Source: Primula veris
Lineage: Eukaryota > Streptophyta > Magnoliopsida > Ericales > Primulaceae
Reading direction: 5' to 3'
Length of the DNA stretch: 64,000 nucleotides
Assembly: GCA_963682055.1 (NCBI GenBank)
Contig: OY821746.1
Coordinates: 12,513,992-12,577,991 of the forward strand
Part shown: positions 43,227 through 55,400 of the stretch, piece by piece
Position numbering within the stretch: the first letter of the stretch is position 1
How the letters are laid out: the number at the start of each line of letters is the position of its first letter
The notes under the pieces: generated by a model
What the model was told of the DNA's origin: nothing
Database searches by the model: none
Seen by the model: only the letters and a program-made list of their open reading frames with translations
Position numbers and translations under genes: made by a program

Positions 43227-45830
43227 TTAAAAGTATTTAATTGCTTCTTTTTGAATATCTTCCTTTGCTGTAAATTCTTGCCCATTATCATCTATAATAC
43301 TGAAAATAGTACTTTTCCTTGTTCTTTTCTTTACAACCCCATGATAGAACTTGGTGTTAGCATCTCCCTCAAGAACCCACTTTAAGTTAGCCTTTTGTTT
43401 CCAAAATTCCTCCTCTATTTTGAGTCTATAATTCAACTCAGCTTTTAATCTATTGTATTCACTTCTATTTTCAGGTGAAGGATCAACTTCAAATTGTTGT
43501 TCTGCACCCATAACCAAATCTTCTGCATCAATCACTTTCTGAAATATATTCCCAAAGGTATCTCTGTTCCAACTAGTTAATGCTTTCCTCATCCTTTTTA
43601 AATTTTGCACTAAGGAGAATAAAGCATTTCCTTCCTTATAATGCTGCCAATTTTCAGTCAGGATATTTTTAAACTCAGTATGTGACAACCAAAATTTCTG
43701 GAAAATGAATCTTTTAACATTATTGTCCCCTTCCATATTAAAAGTAAGTAAAAGGGGACTATGATCTGAATTAACTTTAGACAGATGTTCCAATGATATA
43801 CTTTGAAACATATCTGAACACTTAGAATTAACACAGACTTTATCAATTCTCTCCATAATCAGCCTATCACCATCCCTTTTGTTCCACCAAGTAAACCTCG
43901 ATCCCAAAAACTTCAATTCAGTCACCCCACACTTATCTAGACATTCCAAATAATCATTTGCACCATTAATATTAATGCCCAATCCACCAATTTTATCATC
44001 TTCTATAGAAACTGTATTAAAGTCCCCAACTATTAACCAAGGATTAGCAGTCTTAGAATTTTCCAAATTTTGCCATAAAGTTTTCCTTTCTTGAACTGTA
44101 CACTTAGCATACACAGCAGTTATTTGAATAGCAGTATTCCACATTTTAACTTCAAAATTGATACTTTGGCCACCCTCAAATCCCACTTTTATTTCTAAAT
44201 CATCATTAGAAAAAACCCAAATCTTATTCTCTTTATGAGTGAACACATTATCAAAACCTATTTTTCTTTTATAGAGTTCAATTTTATCTTGCTGCACCAT
44301 TGGTTCTATGCAAATTAAAAGTCCCCAACTATCCCCCACATTAGAGGCTGATCTTAACTGCATTTGTTTATCTTTCTCTTCACTTTTTTTCTTTGCCATC
44401 TGTATCTTTTTTTCCTTTTTTCTTTGACTCTTAGATATTAGCACTTCCCATTCATTTGCTGCCTCATTTATATATTCTGATTCTTGGTCTTCAGCTTGCT
44501 TTTTACTTCCCCTGTCTTCATTAATAGTTCTCATTGGACTCTTTTCTATTATTTCAGTTATGACAAAGTTATTGTTGATAGAACTTAGATCTTGATAAGT
44601 CACCATAGTCATTCTCTCTTCTTCCCCATCTTTTAACTGATTTGTCTGCTTAGGCCTGTCACATTCTATTTCTTCATCTACTATTTCATCTTTTTCTTCT
44701 TCATCTACAACTTCAACTATGTCTTTTTCCTCTTCATTAGCAACCTGGACTATAACAGTATCTTGTATCTTTTTTGCAGAAACACTTTCATTACTTTCTT
44801 CAACCTGGACTACTGTGCTTGGTTGCTGCTGCTTATGAAATTTAGCTCTATACACCCACTCTTTTGTACTCTCCGTCTTCCCATTTATTTCTATATTTGT
44901 TTTGTATGTTATGGCCTCCTTTCCCTTATTTGGTTTGTGTGATATGGCCTCCTTTTCATTGTTTGGTTTATATAATAAGACCTCTTTTTCTTTATTCTTT
45001 TGTGGCTGCCTTATTATCTGATCTTCCTTATGTTTACCTATCTTGTATTCTGGTTCTAACTCTGTCTTCTTGAACTTGCAAACTTCCTCTTTATGGCCTT
45101 GTTTAAAACAGAAACTACAGTAAGCTGGTAAGTCTTCATAATTGCAGTACTGCCAGAATCCTTCTTCTTCACCATATCCAATTCTTACACGTTCGAAAAG
45201 CTCTTTTTTTAGATCAATTTCAACACAAATTCTAGCTAGACTAGGTCTAGTTAGTTTAGAAGTAGGCTCATCTACTCTTAAGGGCTTTCCAAATGCACTT
45301 GCTATTGAGTATATACTAGAGGTATTATAAAGATGGATAGGTAATTTTGGCAAATTAATCCACACAGGTGCTACTGAGGTTTCTACTTCTGGATTAAAAT
45401 TATAAGTCCACTTAAAGACTCGCATAGGATAATCTTCTACGTACCATATTTGTTTCAGCCAGATTCTGGTAAAATCGTCTTCATGAAAACATCGAATTAA
45501 TATATGCTTGTGGTCAAGTATTCCTATATTGCAATTAGATTTTAGTTCCAGTTTCCCAAAAAGTTTTCTTATGACAGCTATTTCTGGTTTCCCGTGTGTG
45601 AACTTCCCAACTATAGTATATTTGAATGGTTCAGCAAGTTGCTTTATATCATTCATAGAAAATTGAATTAAAGGTTCACCTTTATAAGAGCCAACTTCTT
45701 TTAATGCTATTTTCGCTTTATTAGGTATTGCGCTGACCACCGACGCGAATGATTTTGTTGGTATTGGATCTGGCGGCATTAGCTGCCTATTTAGAATGAT
45801 TTCTGGGGAGATTTTATCGGAATCAGTCAT
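43227..45830 (-). CDS. LINE ORF1 fused in frame to endonuclease
   Basis: 867 codons from ATG 45830. Residues about 60-205 form a DUF4283-type RNA-binding region (KFTHGKPEIAVIRKLFGKL, WINLPKLPIHLYN). Residues about 238-252 are a CCHC knuckle, CSFCFKQGHKEEVC. Then comes a long acidic and lysine-rich linker. From about 500 an AP-endonuclease domain follows with IEPM, VGDFN, and SDHSPLLL. The N-terminal catalytic-Asn motif of the endonuclease (family WNxRGL) is not present; the frame passes from the linker directly to LLICIEPM. Stop is TAA at 43227-43229, after which the same frame continues into RT. Probably not an active endonuclease. Confidence 0.85.
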   Translation of the reverse strand: MTDSDKISPEIILNRQLMPPDPIPTKSFASVVSAIPNKAKIALKEVGSYKGEPLIQFSMNDIKQLAEPFKYTIVGKFTHGKPEIAVIRKLFGKLELKSNCNIGILDHKHILIRCFHEDDFTRIWLKQIWYVEDYPMRVFKWTYNFNPEVETSVAPVWINLPKLPIHLYNTSSIYSIASAFGKPLRVDEPTSKLTRPSLARICVEIDLKKELFERVRIGYGEEEGFWQYCNYEDLPAYCSFCFKQGHKEEVCKFKKTELEPEYKIGKHKEDQIIRQPQKNKEKEVLLYKPNNEKEAISHKPNKGKEAITYKTNIEINGKTESTKEWVYRAKFHKQQQPSTVVQVEESNESVSAKKIQDTVIVQVANEEEKDIVEVVDEEEKDEIVDEEIECDRPKQTNQLKDGEEERMTMVTYQDLSSINNNFVITEIIEKSPMRTINEDRGSKKQAEDQESEYINEAANEWEVLISKSQRKKEKKIQMAKKKSEEKDKQMQLRSASNVGDSWGLLICIEPMVQQDKIELYKRKIGFDNVFTHKENKIWVFSNDDLEIKVGFEGGQSINFEVKMWNTAIQITAVYAKCTVQERKTLWQNLENSKTANPWLIVGDFNTVSIEDDKIGGLGININGANDYLECLDKCGVTELKFLGSRFTWWNKRDGDRLIMERIDKVCVNSKCSDMFQSISLEHLSKVNSDHSPLLLTFNMEGDNNVKRFIFQKFWLSHTEFKNILTENWQHYKEGNALFSLVQNLKRMRKALTSWNRDTFGNIFQKVIDAEDLVMGAEQQFEVDPSPENRSEYNRLKAELNYRLKIEEEFWKQKANLKWVLEGDANTKFYHGVVKKRTRKSTIFSIIDDNGQEFTAKEDIQKEAIKYF

Positions 45831-46555
45831 GTTTTCGGCGGTTAGGGTTTTCACCCTAGTCGTCTCTCTCTCTAGGTTTTTTTTTCACCAGTTTATATGA
45901 TTATAAATGTCAACAATAACTTTTTACAATTTAGAACGATCAAAAAGATAAAAAAGGAGACCGGTGCCTCACTCATATGCCACACTGGTCTCTTTTTACT
46001 TTTCTTGCATAAGTAACATAATAAATATTTATAATATGTAAGGGTTTGCTTGATTTGTTTTTACTATAACTATACGTCATCCTATATTTGAATTTAACCC
46101 CCAAACATCATTATTTATGAGTAAAAGTATCTGTATACAATTATATTTATTTCGGTTTACAGTTATATTTTGGTTTACTGATTTTTCAGTTTACGGATTT
46201 TTTCGGTTTCGGTTTCAAAACTATAAACCAAACCATGTTTTTCGGTTTCGGTTTCAGTTTGGGATTGTCTCATGTTTCTAGAGAATTTTTTCATTAGCCC
46301 TTATTAATTGCAAAGAGATGCAAAACAGTTGTTTCATAGAAAAAAGAACTTAGAATCTGATTGACGATCTTTTACTCAATATCTAATACTTTGGGGGTTT
46401 TTTCTTGACAATATTTCACTTGCAGTCGAGGAGTAGCCTTCTAGAGGCTTTCTCGGAAATAGGCAGAGGGGAAAAACAAAGGCAAATGATTGAGCTTGAT
46501 GCACTTTGCTAAGAAGACGGAGGTTCAAAGGATGCAGCTGTTCATGGACACTCAG

Positions 46556-46795
46556 TGTTGGACCGGAAATGATTGTCGAACAACAAACTTTTTTATTATA
46601 CTCTTATTTTGTGTTATCTCACAAATGTAGTAATAACACTTATTTATACTAAAACCATAAACTCAAATGTAGGAAAATAAAAAGTGATAGGTTACATGAA
46701 AGTAAAGAGTTGTTAACTTCAAAATAACATAAAGGCTAAATAGTAAAGCCAAATAAGTTACAAAATTAAAGTCAAACAACTTATAATTTTCAACA
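46556..46795 (-). mobile_element. 3' LTR of a Ty1/copia remnant, B copy
   Basis: B counterpart of 10263-10502, also 240 bp, with the same insertion point after CACTCAG. Confidence 0.65.
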
Positions 46796-46802
46796 CTCCC
46801 GC

Positions 46803-47231
46803 TTAAACTTTTTTGATAACTCCGAGTAAACTCCTCAATATTCGAAAGTCTTCATACTTGAGAGCCTTTGTAAAATTATCCGCTACTTGATCTTGTGATT
46901 TCGCATATTTCACTTCAACTTCCTTTTTTTCACCATATTCACAACTTGTCTTAGTTTCGATCGCATTTTCTTCAACCGCGACAAGCTTCATAAACATTTC
47001 GGTCGATGTGTAGCGCTTTCCACATATTTGTACTAAACTGACACACTTTGTACAATATGTCATCTTCGTCGTGTAATCTTTTTCTTTCATATCTCGGGAT
47101 TTGGATTTATCATAATTCACAAATCTAAGATTATCCATCTCACACTTATCGAAATATAGACACATGTCTACCCATCCCGTATCGAAATTAGTATTCTCCA
47201 AAACAAATTGTTTCCCATTTTCATGTACCAT
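46803..47231 (-). pseudogene. Ty1/copia pol C-terminus, B copy
   Basis: B counterpart of 10510-10938, 142 codons, with the same DQVADNFTKALKYEDF motif; residue D here (E in A) is closer to the family form. No transposition domains remain complete. Confidence 0.6.
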
Positions 47232-48475
47232 TTTATCATACTCAATACACAGTCATAATTTTATCAAAATTTATCTCTTAAAAGTTATTTTCAAAGTCAT
47301 TACCCAACTTAATATAATCTTTTTCCTCCTCATTTTCAATATGATGACAATATTTCTCACTTTTATTTTCAATATGAAAATATTTTTGCCAACTATCTAA
47401 GTTGCACCTTCAATTTTTCCGAAAAGACTTTATACTCGGATTTTACATCCATTTTGACATTAAAAAGTTCTAATTTCTCATCAAACAAAACTCTAATTCT
47501 ACGATCTCTCTCTTGGTGAATCTGATTGGAGCCATTCAAGACACTAATTTGAAAGATAATTTCGTGGTTATTAATGTTTGATCATAAAGTGCGTGAATAT
47601 TGAAGATATTAATGTATTGTATTAACTTTTATGTTGCTGAATTTTAGTATTTGAATAAGTTAGAAGGTCATAGGTCAATTCTACATTAAACATATGTTTA
47701 TTTATGTTTTCTAAAGACTTTTCATATGCTTGGAGTTTTTTTCCAAGTATAAATAAGAACCATTTCCAGGCTTGTAAACTCAGATTTGATTAATATAATT
47801 GAGAGTTTTCTTTTTCGTTCTTCATTGAACTTTTCAAATTTATCAAGGTCTTAACTTGTGCCATTCACCCCGACTTATCATTCGGTAGCCCATAACCATT
47901 TGTGGCGTCTTCACATACCAAGATTCCCACCTCTATATAGCTAACGGGTCGCGGTTCCATACCAACTAATCATACCAAGGTTCTCACCTCTTTATAGGTG
48001 ACGGGTCGCGGTCTTTAGTTTGGATTTTAAAAAACCTGATTAGATATATCCACCCTGGTCGATCTCGTATTATCTACCTTGTTTAGTTTCTAGGATCGTC
48101 CATTCATAACATGATCAACCAAAATGGTCAACAAACCTCAGCCTGTTTTCTTAAGATCTCAAATTGCGATAAATACAAGTGATACCGCAGAGGCCAAAGT
48201 GACTTTTCGCCCTTTGGATAGTTTCACAGCAATAAATGTTACTTCTTACAGACGTATAAGTTATAGAGGAAAACATAACTGAAAAATCACATAAAGGGAA
48301 GAACTATATGCACACTCGCTAATTTTCTTTGTCCATACAAATACACAATGGTTAAACAAACTATAGTGTTATACCTTTTTCACTTTTTTCTTTTACTCAT
48401 ACTAATTTTATGATCCTCCAAGCCTCGCCCGATTTTCATTATTTCTTCATCAAGTATAAACTTTTAACAACCTCT

Positions 48476-48667
48476 TCAAGTACCTAGATTCATGGTATCT
48501 TCATGAGGAACTGACGAACTGTTGTTTCCCCTAAGGGACCAAAACTTGGATAAGCCGAATTCATAATCTTGGTTATGACTTATAAGGGCCTCTGTAAGTG
48601 GAACTAAAAAATGTCGTCGCAACATAGAAGTATTTTGGCAGATTAGTAAGTGAAGCATTCTTTCCAT
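48476..48667 (-). other. Conserved short frame, unknown, B copy
   Basis: B counterpart of 12188-12379; the 63-codon frame is unchanged in length. Function unknown. Confidence 0.25.
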
Positions 48668-49611
48668 TTTGTTGCGAGAGCTTTTAACTTTTTTGATCGA
48701 AATATAAACTTACATGATCAAGAGATGATTTTTTAGGTTCTAGAGTAGAGATATATATTCTAATATTAAGTAACTTTTGGCTTATATATGTTGATATATT
48801 ACATGGTTTGTGCCATTATATATAGGAATAATGCAGCCAATAAGCTGTTAACTTTTATGTAACTTTTGGCTTTTATATATGTAATATGAATGGAATAGGA
48901 TAAGCTGTTAACTGTCTCATTGGTTACTTTTTTGAATCCCAAATATCTTTCTGATAGTTATATACAACCTTACCTTAGCAATTGGTAATTAAGAAAAAGG
49001 AATTGGTGGATGGGTATAATTGTTTTGATGATTCTCTTTCAGCATACTTAATGATATAGTTTGAACTTTTGTCACGTTTTTTTCCTGTAATTGTTTTTTT
49101 AAAGTATGTCTTTCAGCTCAGTCGATTTTTTGCGTATCCAATATCATCAACCTGCCATTATATATATATCCATGTTTGTCGACACTGCTAACATTGAGAA
49201 TCTTGAGGTATGGGGCTTTTTCGTTGCATTTTATTGCTTGTCGTGTTCATGTAATTCATCTGGAAGGCTAATATTGATTACAACGAGTATGCCAATTCAT
49301 TGAGAACATTGTATTCATGAACCAATACGTTTCTTTTTATAAACAGCGATGACCAGGGAATTAAAATTTTCACTAGTTATCTACCTCATCTTAAAAAACG
49401 TGTTTTTTTAATTTATTATGATACTATGATAACAATTTAATTGATTATACAATATGTGTAGTGAAAAGAGACTTTTTTTTTTTCTTTTAGAAAAGAGACT
49501 AACTTTTCAATAAATCAAAAAGATCTTCGGGGAACTTATATAGTTATGAAAATCTGCAAATTTAAGAAACTTTATAAAAAGTTTATTTTTTACGAATTAT
49601 TAAATGTTGGT

Positions 49612-50652
49612 GCATATTGGCCTCGCTTGGTCGCGTCTTTTAAATTGAAAAGTATACTTTTTTTAAACAAAATGAAAAATATACATTTTCTGTTACTTTT
49701 TAGTAAGTTAAATGGTGTTTGGTGAACATTGCAAAAGTATACTTTTCATTAAAAATGTTGTTTGGTAAAATTTGTTTACTTTTTACTTTTTGAGTTAAAA
49801 TAATAGTTTATATCAATTAATAGAATCACAATAAATAATTAAGTAGCAAAACAGATTTTATTAAAAGATTAAAAGGAAACAAAATTATGAAAATATAACG
49901 ATTATACGAACATAAAAAAGTTACAAAATTAACTACCGCCTACGGTTTCTCAAGTTTCTACAAATTTGATAACAAATTTCATTTCAATTAAATTGCATAT
50001 AGTCATCATCACTTAAAAACTCTACAATCTACATCATCACTTAAAATTTCAATAAAACTAACCATTTCGCTTATGTGTCCATTACACATTAACTTGTCAT
50101 ATTCTCTACCAGTAAAATTTATGTTGTCTTTACGGATAAAGTTGTGCAAAGGCATAAACGTTCCAATCATATCGATTTTTTGAATATCGTAATAACGAAT
50201 ATCTCTCAAGATTCGCAATCGCATTTCCCCTACCCTAAACGTTCTTTCAATAACACTTCTCAATAACGTAGTCTAAAATTTAAAAAAAAACCGAAAAGCG
50301 TCAGTATAGTTAAATATTTAATCCAGATAAAATCTATGTGACAATTTTATTAAACTTATATGAATTTGTAGATTCCATGATAATAATACGAAAAAAATAC
50401 CAGTTTCTTATATTTCATGAGATAAATTGCTAAAATTTGAGTAACTAAACAAATAAATTATTTATATATTATATATTATGGTTTAGGAACTTGATTTCAT
50501 AATGTTGTAATGCATATTTTTCCTATTTTATTACGAAATTGGTATTGTAAAATCTTTCTTAAAGTTCTATTAAAGTATATTATTCAGATTATTAGAGTTA
50601 TGAAAAAGTTTTATTTAAGATTTTACGATGTTTCACTAAACCTTTCGAAACA
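49612..50652. repeat. 1.04-kb host segment, first copy in B
   Basis: Corresponds to A 13323-14342. Starts at GCATATTGG and ends at TTTCGAAACA, exactly where the gypsy-type LTR begins. Both B copies contain AAGTAGCAAAACAGATTTTA (49841), absent in A. Confidence 0.9.
50009..50263 (-). pseudogene. PIF/Harbinger transposase fragment, B first copy
   Basis: Counterpart of 13697-13951 lying in the left copy of the 1.04-kb duplicated segment. It shares Arg, Gln and Asn states (GEMRLRIL, IQKID, NINF) with the B second copy against A, showing that the two B copies arose from each other after A and B separated. Confidence 0.65.
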
Positions 50653-51173
50653 TGTCACGCCCCAAATTCCATAAACACGGATATCGAGGCATGACTTTTT
50701 TAAATAAAAGAAAAGTGAAACCTGTTGGTACAAAATTTAAAATTTTTTAAAAGAAAACACTTACGAGCTTAAAGGAAAGCTTAAACAAATAAATATAGAA
50801 TTTGCCAAACACGGCTACAAGACGAGACAGTTTTGACAAATTTATAAAAAGAAATAAACGAATGTAAATTGCCCGTAGGCTACAACCTTAAAATAAAATC
50901 TAAGTGAAAAAAAAAATGAAAGCCCTGAGCCCATGTGATGTATTTCCATAGCTCCTAACCGAACGTCTCAACCTAAATTGTGCCTAAAAGACAAAATTGT
51001 AACGGTGAGTCCCACGCACATACATAGACGGGACGGCACCATAAAATACCGTCACTCCATCACATAAATGCAAGACTCACAACAACAACGATAATCAACA
51101 TATAGAAAGAAATATTATAACAAACTACAACGAGATAATTTAAGTAAATTCATTACACATCTAAAGCATACAT

Positions 51174-51402
51174 GGATCTCTCACGCCACCTACCCCAGTC
51201 CGTAAGATAGGTCATTCCCTATCCCTTCGGCCGTCTTATGCCCCCGGAATTAGGGAGAGACATAGACCATTGCTAACATAAAAGTAGATTTATAGTGTGC
51301 ACTTGGACCTCTCACGCCATTCGTCCCAGTCCGTAAGACGAGTCATTCCCTATCCCCTTGGCCGTCTTCTGTCCCCGGAATTAGGGAGAGACAGAGACCA
51401 TT
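51174..51402. repeat. About 100-bp repeat, two copies, in the gypsy-type LTR
   Basis: Copies at 51174-51273 and 51304-51402 share CTCACGCC, CAGTCCGTAAGA, GTCATTCCCTATCCC, GGCCGTCTT and GGAATTAGGGAGAGACA, separated by about 30 bases. A 48-bp unit with core GGCCTCGGCCAATAATATAA follows in two copies at 51424-51519. Confidence 0.85.
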
Positions 51403-51987
51403 GCCACTACAGCTAAATCACAAGGCCTCGGCCAATAATATAAATCCACGCAAATATCACATTCTCATACGGCCTCGGCCAATAATATAAATCCACACAA
51501 ATAACTCATTCTCATATGTCACTCTAACGTAAATCAACATAACCCATAAGCATAGGTGCTAGATTCACAACTAGTCAAACAAGTATAACACCATAAACCT
51601 CATTCAGGCATTTTAACAAACACCTTGTATGCATAAACTACAATTCATCTTTAATCAACGATAAATTACCCAATTTCATCAACAACTATGATATCACATA
51701 ATCAACGCATAACAACACGCAACCCATCAATATTCTCATTAATCCGAAATTAATATGTCTAAGGTCTCAACCTCTATAATTCAAATAATGGAATTAAAAT
51801 TACAACCAATAAACCTCAATTAACAATTTAAGAACATAATTAATAATAAAGGCAAAAACCCCCCAATTTATAATAAACACAAAACCAAAACCTAATATAC
51901 ACCCTCGTCTAGTCGCAATTGATAACCCCCGTTACCTTAGAGCGTAGAGGAGATGCTTCCGGTATGAACCCGCTAACGGTGGTTTCC

Positions 51988-52077
51988 TCTTCTTCTTCTT
52001 CTTCTTCTTCTTCTTCTTCTTCTTCTTCTTCTTCTTCTTCTTCTTCTTCTTCTTCTTCTTCTTCTTCTTCTTCTTCT
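51988..52077. repeat. (TTC)n microsatellite, about 30 units
   Basis: Near-perfect TTC run in the LTR. On the element's sense strand it is GAA. The serine-rich frame crossing it is an artefact. Confidence 0.95.
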
Positions 52078-52463
52078 TTTTCTCTCTTTTTCTCTCTTTT
52101 CTCTTGTTTTAGGTTTGTTTTTGGTTTAATGAATTAAAAGTGGGCTGATTTGAGGTTTAGAAAAACTGTTTTGAGATAGTTTGTGAAAGCGAACTATTTG
52201 GTCCCCAAAGTTCTAAAAGTTAACTCTTAATCCAAAAATATTGTTTTACTACTCAAAAATAACAAATATTTAGAAACAAATCTATTGGGTCCTTTTTATT
52301 ATTAAAATTAGTAACATGTTTTTAAAAATAAGGTTTTTCGGAAGAGTTTCGGTTGTTGGCTAAAAATTAGTCGAGTGACCGGTTTTTGGTAAAATTTGTA
52401 TAAAACGTTTTTGGATAAATTAAATCATGAATAAAACCGTTTATAAAAATACGGGATGTTACA

Positions 52464-55400
52464 ACTAACCCTCCTTAAAAGAATTTCGTCCTGAAATTTC
52501 CTCTCTAAACAACTATACCCAGAAATTATAAACTTTTATAAATAAGGCCATAAAATTTAAACGTACAATTCGTGTCATAATCTAAGAAATAAAATAATCA
52601 GGGTACACAACTCATAACAACTCCTCCATCCATAACTCAAGTAAACGAAAGATACGTAAGAATATCAATAATGTAAAACAATGACTAATAAAATAAAAGA
52701 CAATAATGTAACATAGATAACATGTTTCTAGCTCAACAACTCCACAACGTCTACAAAACTCAAAATTCGGCCTTTTTATATACACACACAGGTATGGTGC
52801 TGATTTTATGGTGAACACATTTTATACAGGGAATATATAAGCTTGTAAAAAAAAATGAAAGGACCAACTCTTTTTGTCCCAATTATGCGTCCTAATAACT
52901 CATCTGTTACAAAACTCTCTGTCTTCTCATTTAAGTAACTACCATAGCATAACATAATCTTAATACAAGAATCATAACTTATTGCCAATTACCAAACGAT
53001 CTCGCTATCTATCCATAATATCAAAAATAGTCCCAAGAAGATCATATTATAACACTAATAGCAAATATAAAATAGAATTAAAATACGGGATTTCACACTC
53101 TTTCCCACTTAAAGAAGTTTCGTCCCGAAACTTAACCTTAGTTCAAGTCTCGGTGAATATATACCAGATGCAAAAATGTCTTTAGATAACAGCTCCTTAT
53201 ATAACTCAAACTATGTTATCAACCTATCTCGATAAAGATGCCACTCCTTAAAATGTGTGAAACATTTACTCAAAAATGTTGATTAACAATCAATATCAGT
53301 GTTGTGCGAAGAAGAAAAAAATAATAATAAAAAAAAAAATAAACAAATAAATAAATGAAGGTATCAACAACTATGGGTGTCGCATTCTTCCCCTGATAAG
53401 GTTTCGTCCATTAGAATTTATCTCCACAGTCAGTTACCTGCTAACCTCCGCTCTTTATTTTCCCTAGTGTAATAATTCCTATTTACCCAACACAAGTGAA
53501 TTTAAAAAATAAAATAAAATAGTAGATCTTAGTTTTCACACCATCTCCGAATCGTGAAAGTTCCATCAATAAAACGAAATGACTCATTTACCTTTACCTT
53601 AACATCTATTTCTATTTCCCGTGCTTCCGCTGCACGCTCTGATAAAATAATAATAATCGTGGTGCTAACATTATACTCTGTTTCTAATATCATCAGACTT
53701 GTATTTTAATCAGCTATATCCTAAAACACTCGGTCTAAAAGCCTAAAGGAAGTACGGATACAGACATTTTTTTTCCTTTTCCGGTTTTCTTTCAGGGTTT
53801 CACCAAGCATCAACAATCTTTCCAAATACTCAACACACACACTACATATGATGAAAAAGGACTTGTCCAGAACTCAGATAATCTGTCTGTAGCTTAGAAC
53901 CACTCACAGTAAGACATTAACACAAAAATAATAATTATTATAAAATGGGTATTAGTATAACAATCCAGATGACAATCCTGACCATTTTAACCGACTTTAA
54001 TAACTGTACTAATTTGCCCGACAACTTATACACGTATGCCTTAATATTTTCTGGTCATATACAATTGCCCAGCTACACGGTCTCTACTAAAGTATACAAA
54101 AGTAACAAAACTATATCAAACAAGGTTTCGACTAACTCGCAAAATTACATATAACCAGAATATAAAACTTCAATTAATCGACATCCTTTATGTTCTAACC
54201 AATGGTAGAAAACTCATGTACCCCCAACCTTATAACTTGTAAAACAAATCCAACTTCCAGTTTTCGATTTCTCAATATAGTTGTAGAACGAAAACAAGTT
54301 TCTCCCTAGTTAACATCCAATAAGAAACATCGGGTAACCAATTCCTTCTATGCTTAAACGTCTTATTCCTAACATGTCCCTACAAATACAAACAACAACT
54401 ATAAACAGACCAGGGTTTATATTTCCTACGTAATTCAATGAATACATCCTTTAATTTAATGCCTAAATACCATTTAATCAGTTTCAATATCATTATAAAC
54501 TATCCAATCAAATAAAAGAAGCAATTTTTCTCTATAACCACCTAAAATTATACCTACTCATCATTGAGAACCATCATCACGCAAGGACTTAACCAATTAT
54601 TCTATTAGAACAAGACGTGAGCTAATCACACAAGGCTAGCATCTACTTGAATTACATCTCAGATTCTCAGCAAACTCGAGGTACACTCTTCCAATTCCTT
54701 TTGTATGTATAAATTCTCCCATGACCTTTCTTTTTACCACCTTTCTTTCATAGTTCACCAAGTAGTAAAAAAAAAAATCTTTCCCAAACCTGGACATAAA
54801 CTTTTGCATATGCTCAAACATGAATCTCTTGAAAACTAAATAAACACTTCTAATTTGTAACTCACAACACACACCACCAAGAAAATGTTATCCAATTAAG
54901 CTTCATAATAACGGCCATAATAATCCATTTGATATCCTTACCCTTTAAGTGTTAAACAATTATACCACTAGCAAAAGATTAACAAAACAACTACTTTAAA
55001 TATAAGTACTCTTTATCCTTAGAAAAAGCTACCAAATCTCGTATTCCTATGTTCTCTATCGAATCTACTTATATACAGATCCTTCACAATCAACTCCAAA
55101 ATTAACAAGAATAATCAAACCTGCAACTTCTTGTTTCCTGAGAAATTCCAAAGCTTAACTTGAACATATAAGAGCAGGGGTTTTTTTTTCCCTTTCGTGG
55201 TTGTTATTCATTATCACACAAACAATAAAAACATACATAGATCCACACGATTTGAACTCATATACATAATTTAATATTACCCAATTTGTTATAATGCAAT
55301 TGAATAGCCTGCCAACACTCCAAGCAATTATAATAACTCATGACTAGCCTTACTTACCGTAACCGACTTTAAAACTGAGTTCTGATTCGCCCCGCAAAAG

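Larger units (their letters stand above)
40004..45911 (-). mobile_element. L1-like LINE, nearly full length, 16-bp target duplication
   Basis: 5,908 bp on the minus strand, inserted in copy B only. AACAATAACTTTTTAC stands at 39988-40003 and again at 45912-45927. In A this sequence occurs once (9608-9623), which is the empty site. The 5' end (at the right) has a leader with CCTAGAGAGAGAGACG and ATG at 45830. The 3' end (left) has only a six-A tail before the target repeat. It encodes an ORF1-endonuclease frame and an RT-RNase H frame. Confidence 0.95.
50653..52463 (-). mobile_element. 3' LTR of a Ty3/gypsy-type element, 1,811 bp
   Basis: On the minus strand it begins TGTAACATCCCGTATTTTT and ends TTTGGGGCGTGACA, the usual ends of plant chromovirus LTRs. 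It is preceded on that strand by GGACGAAATTCTTTTAAGG and AGGGTTAG (52464-52492), the typical end of pol and the polypurine tract. Inside are two tandem-repeat sets and a long TTC run. The left border is precise. No second LTR is present. Confidence 0.75.

Noticed and set aside
51919..52137. Serine-rich open frame
   Set aside because: It is the translation of the TTC microsatellite inside an LTR.
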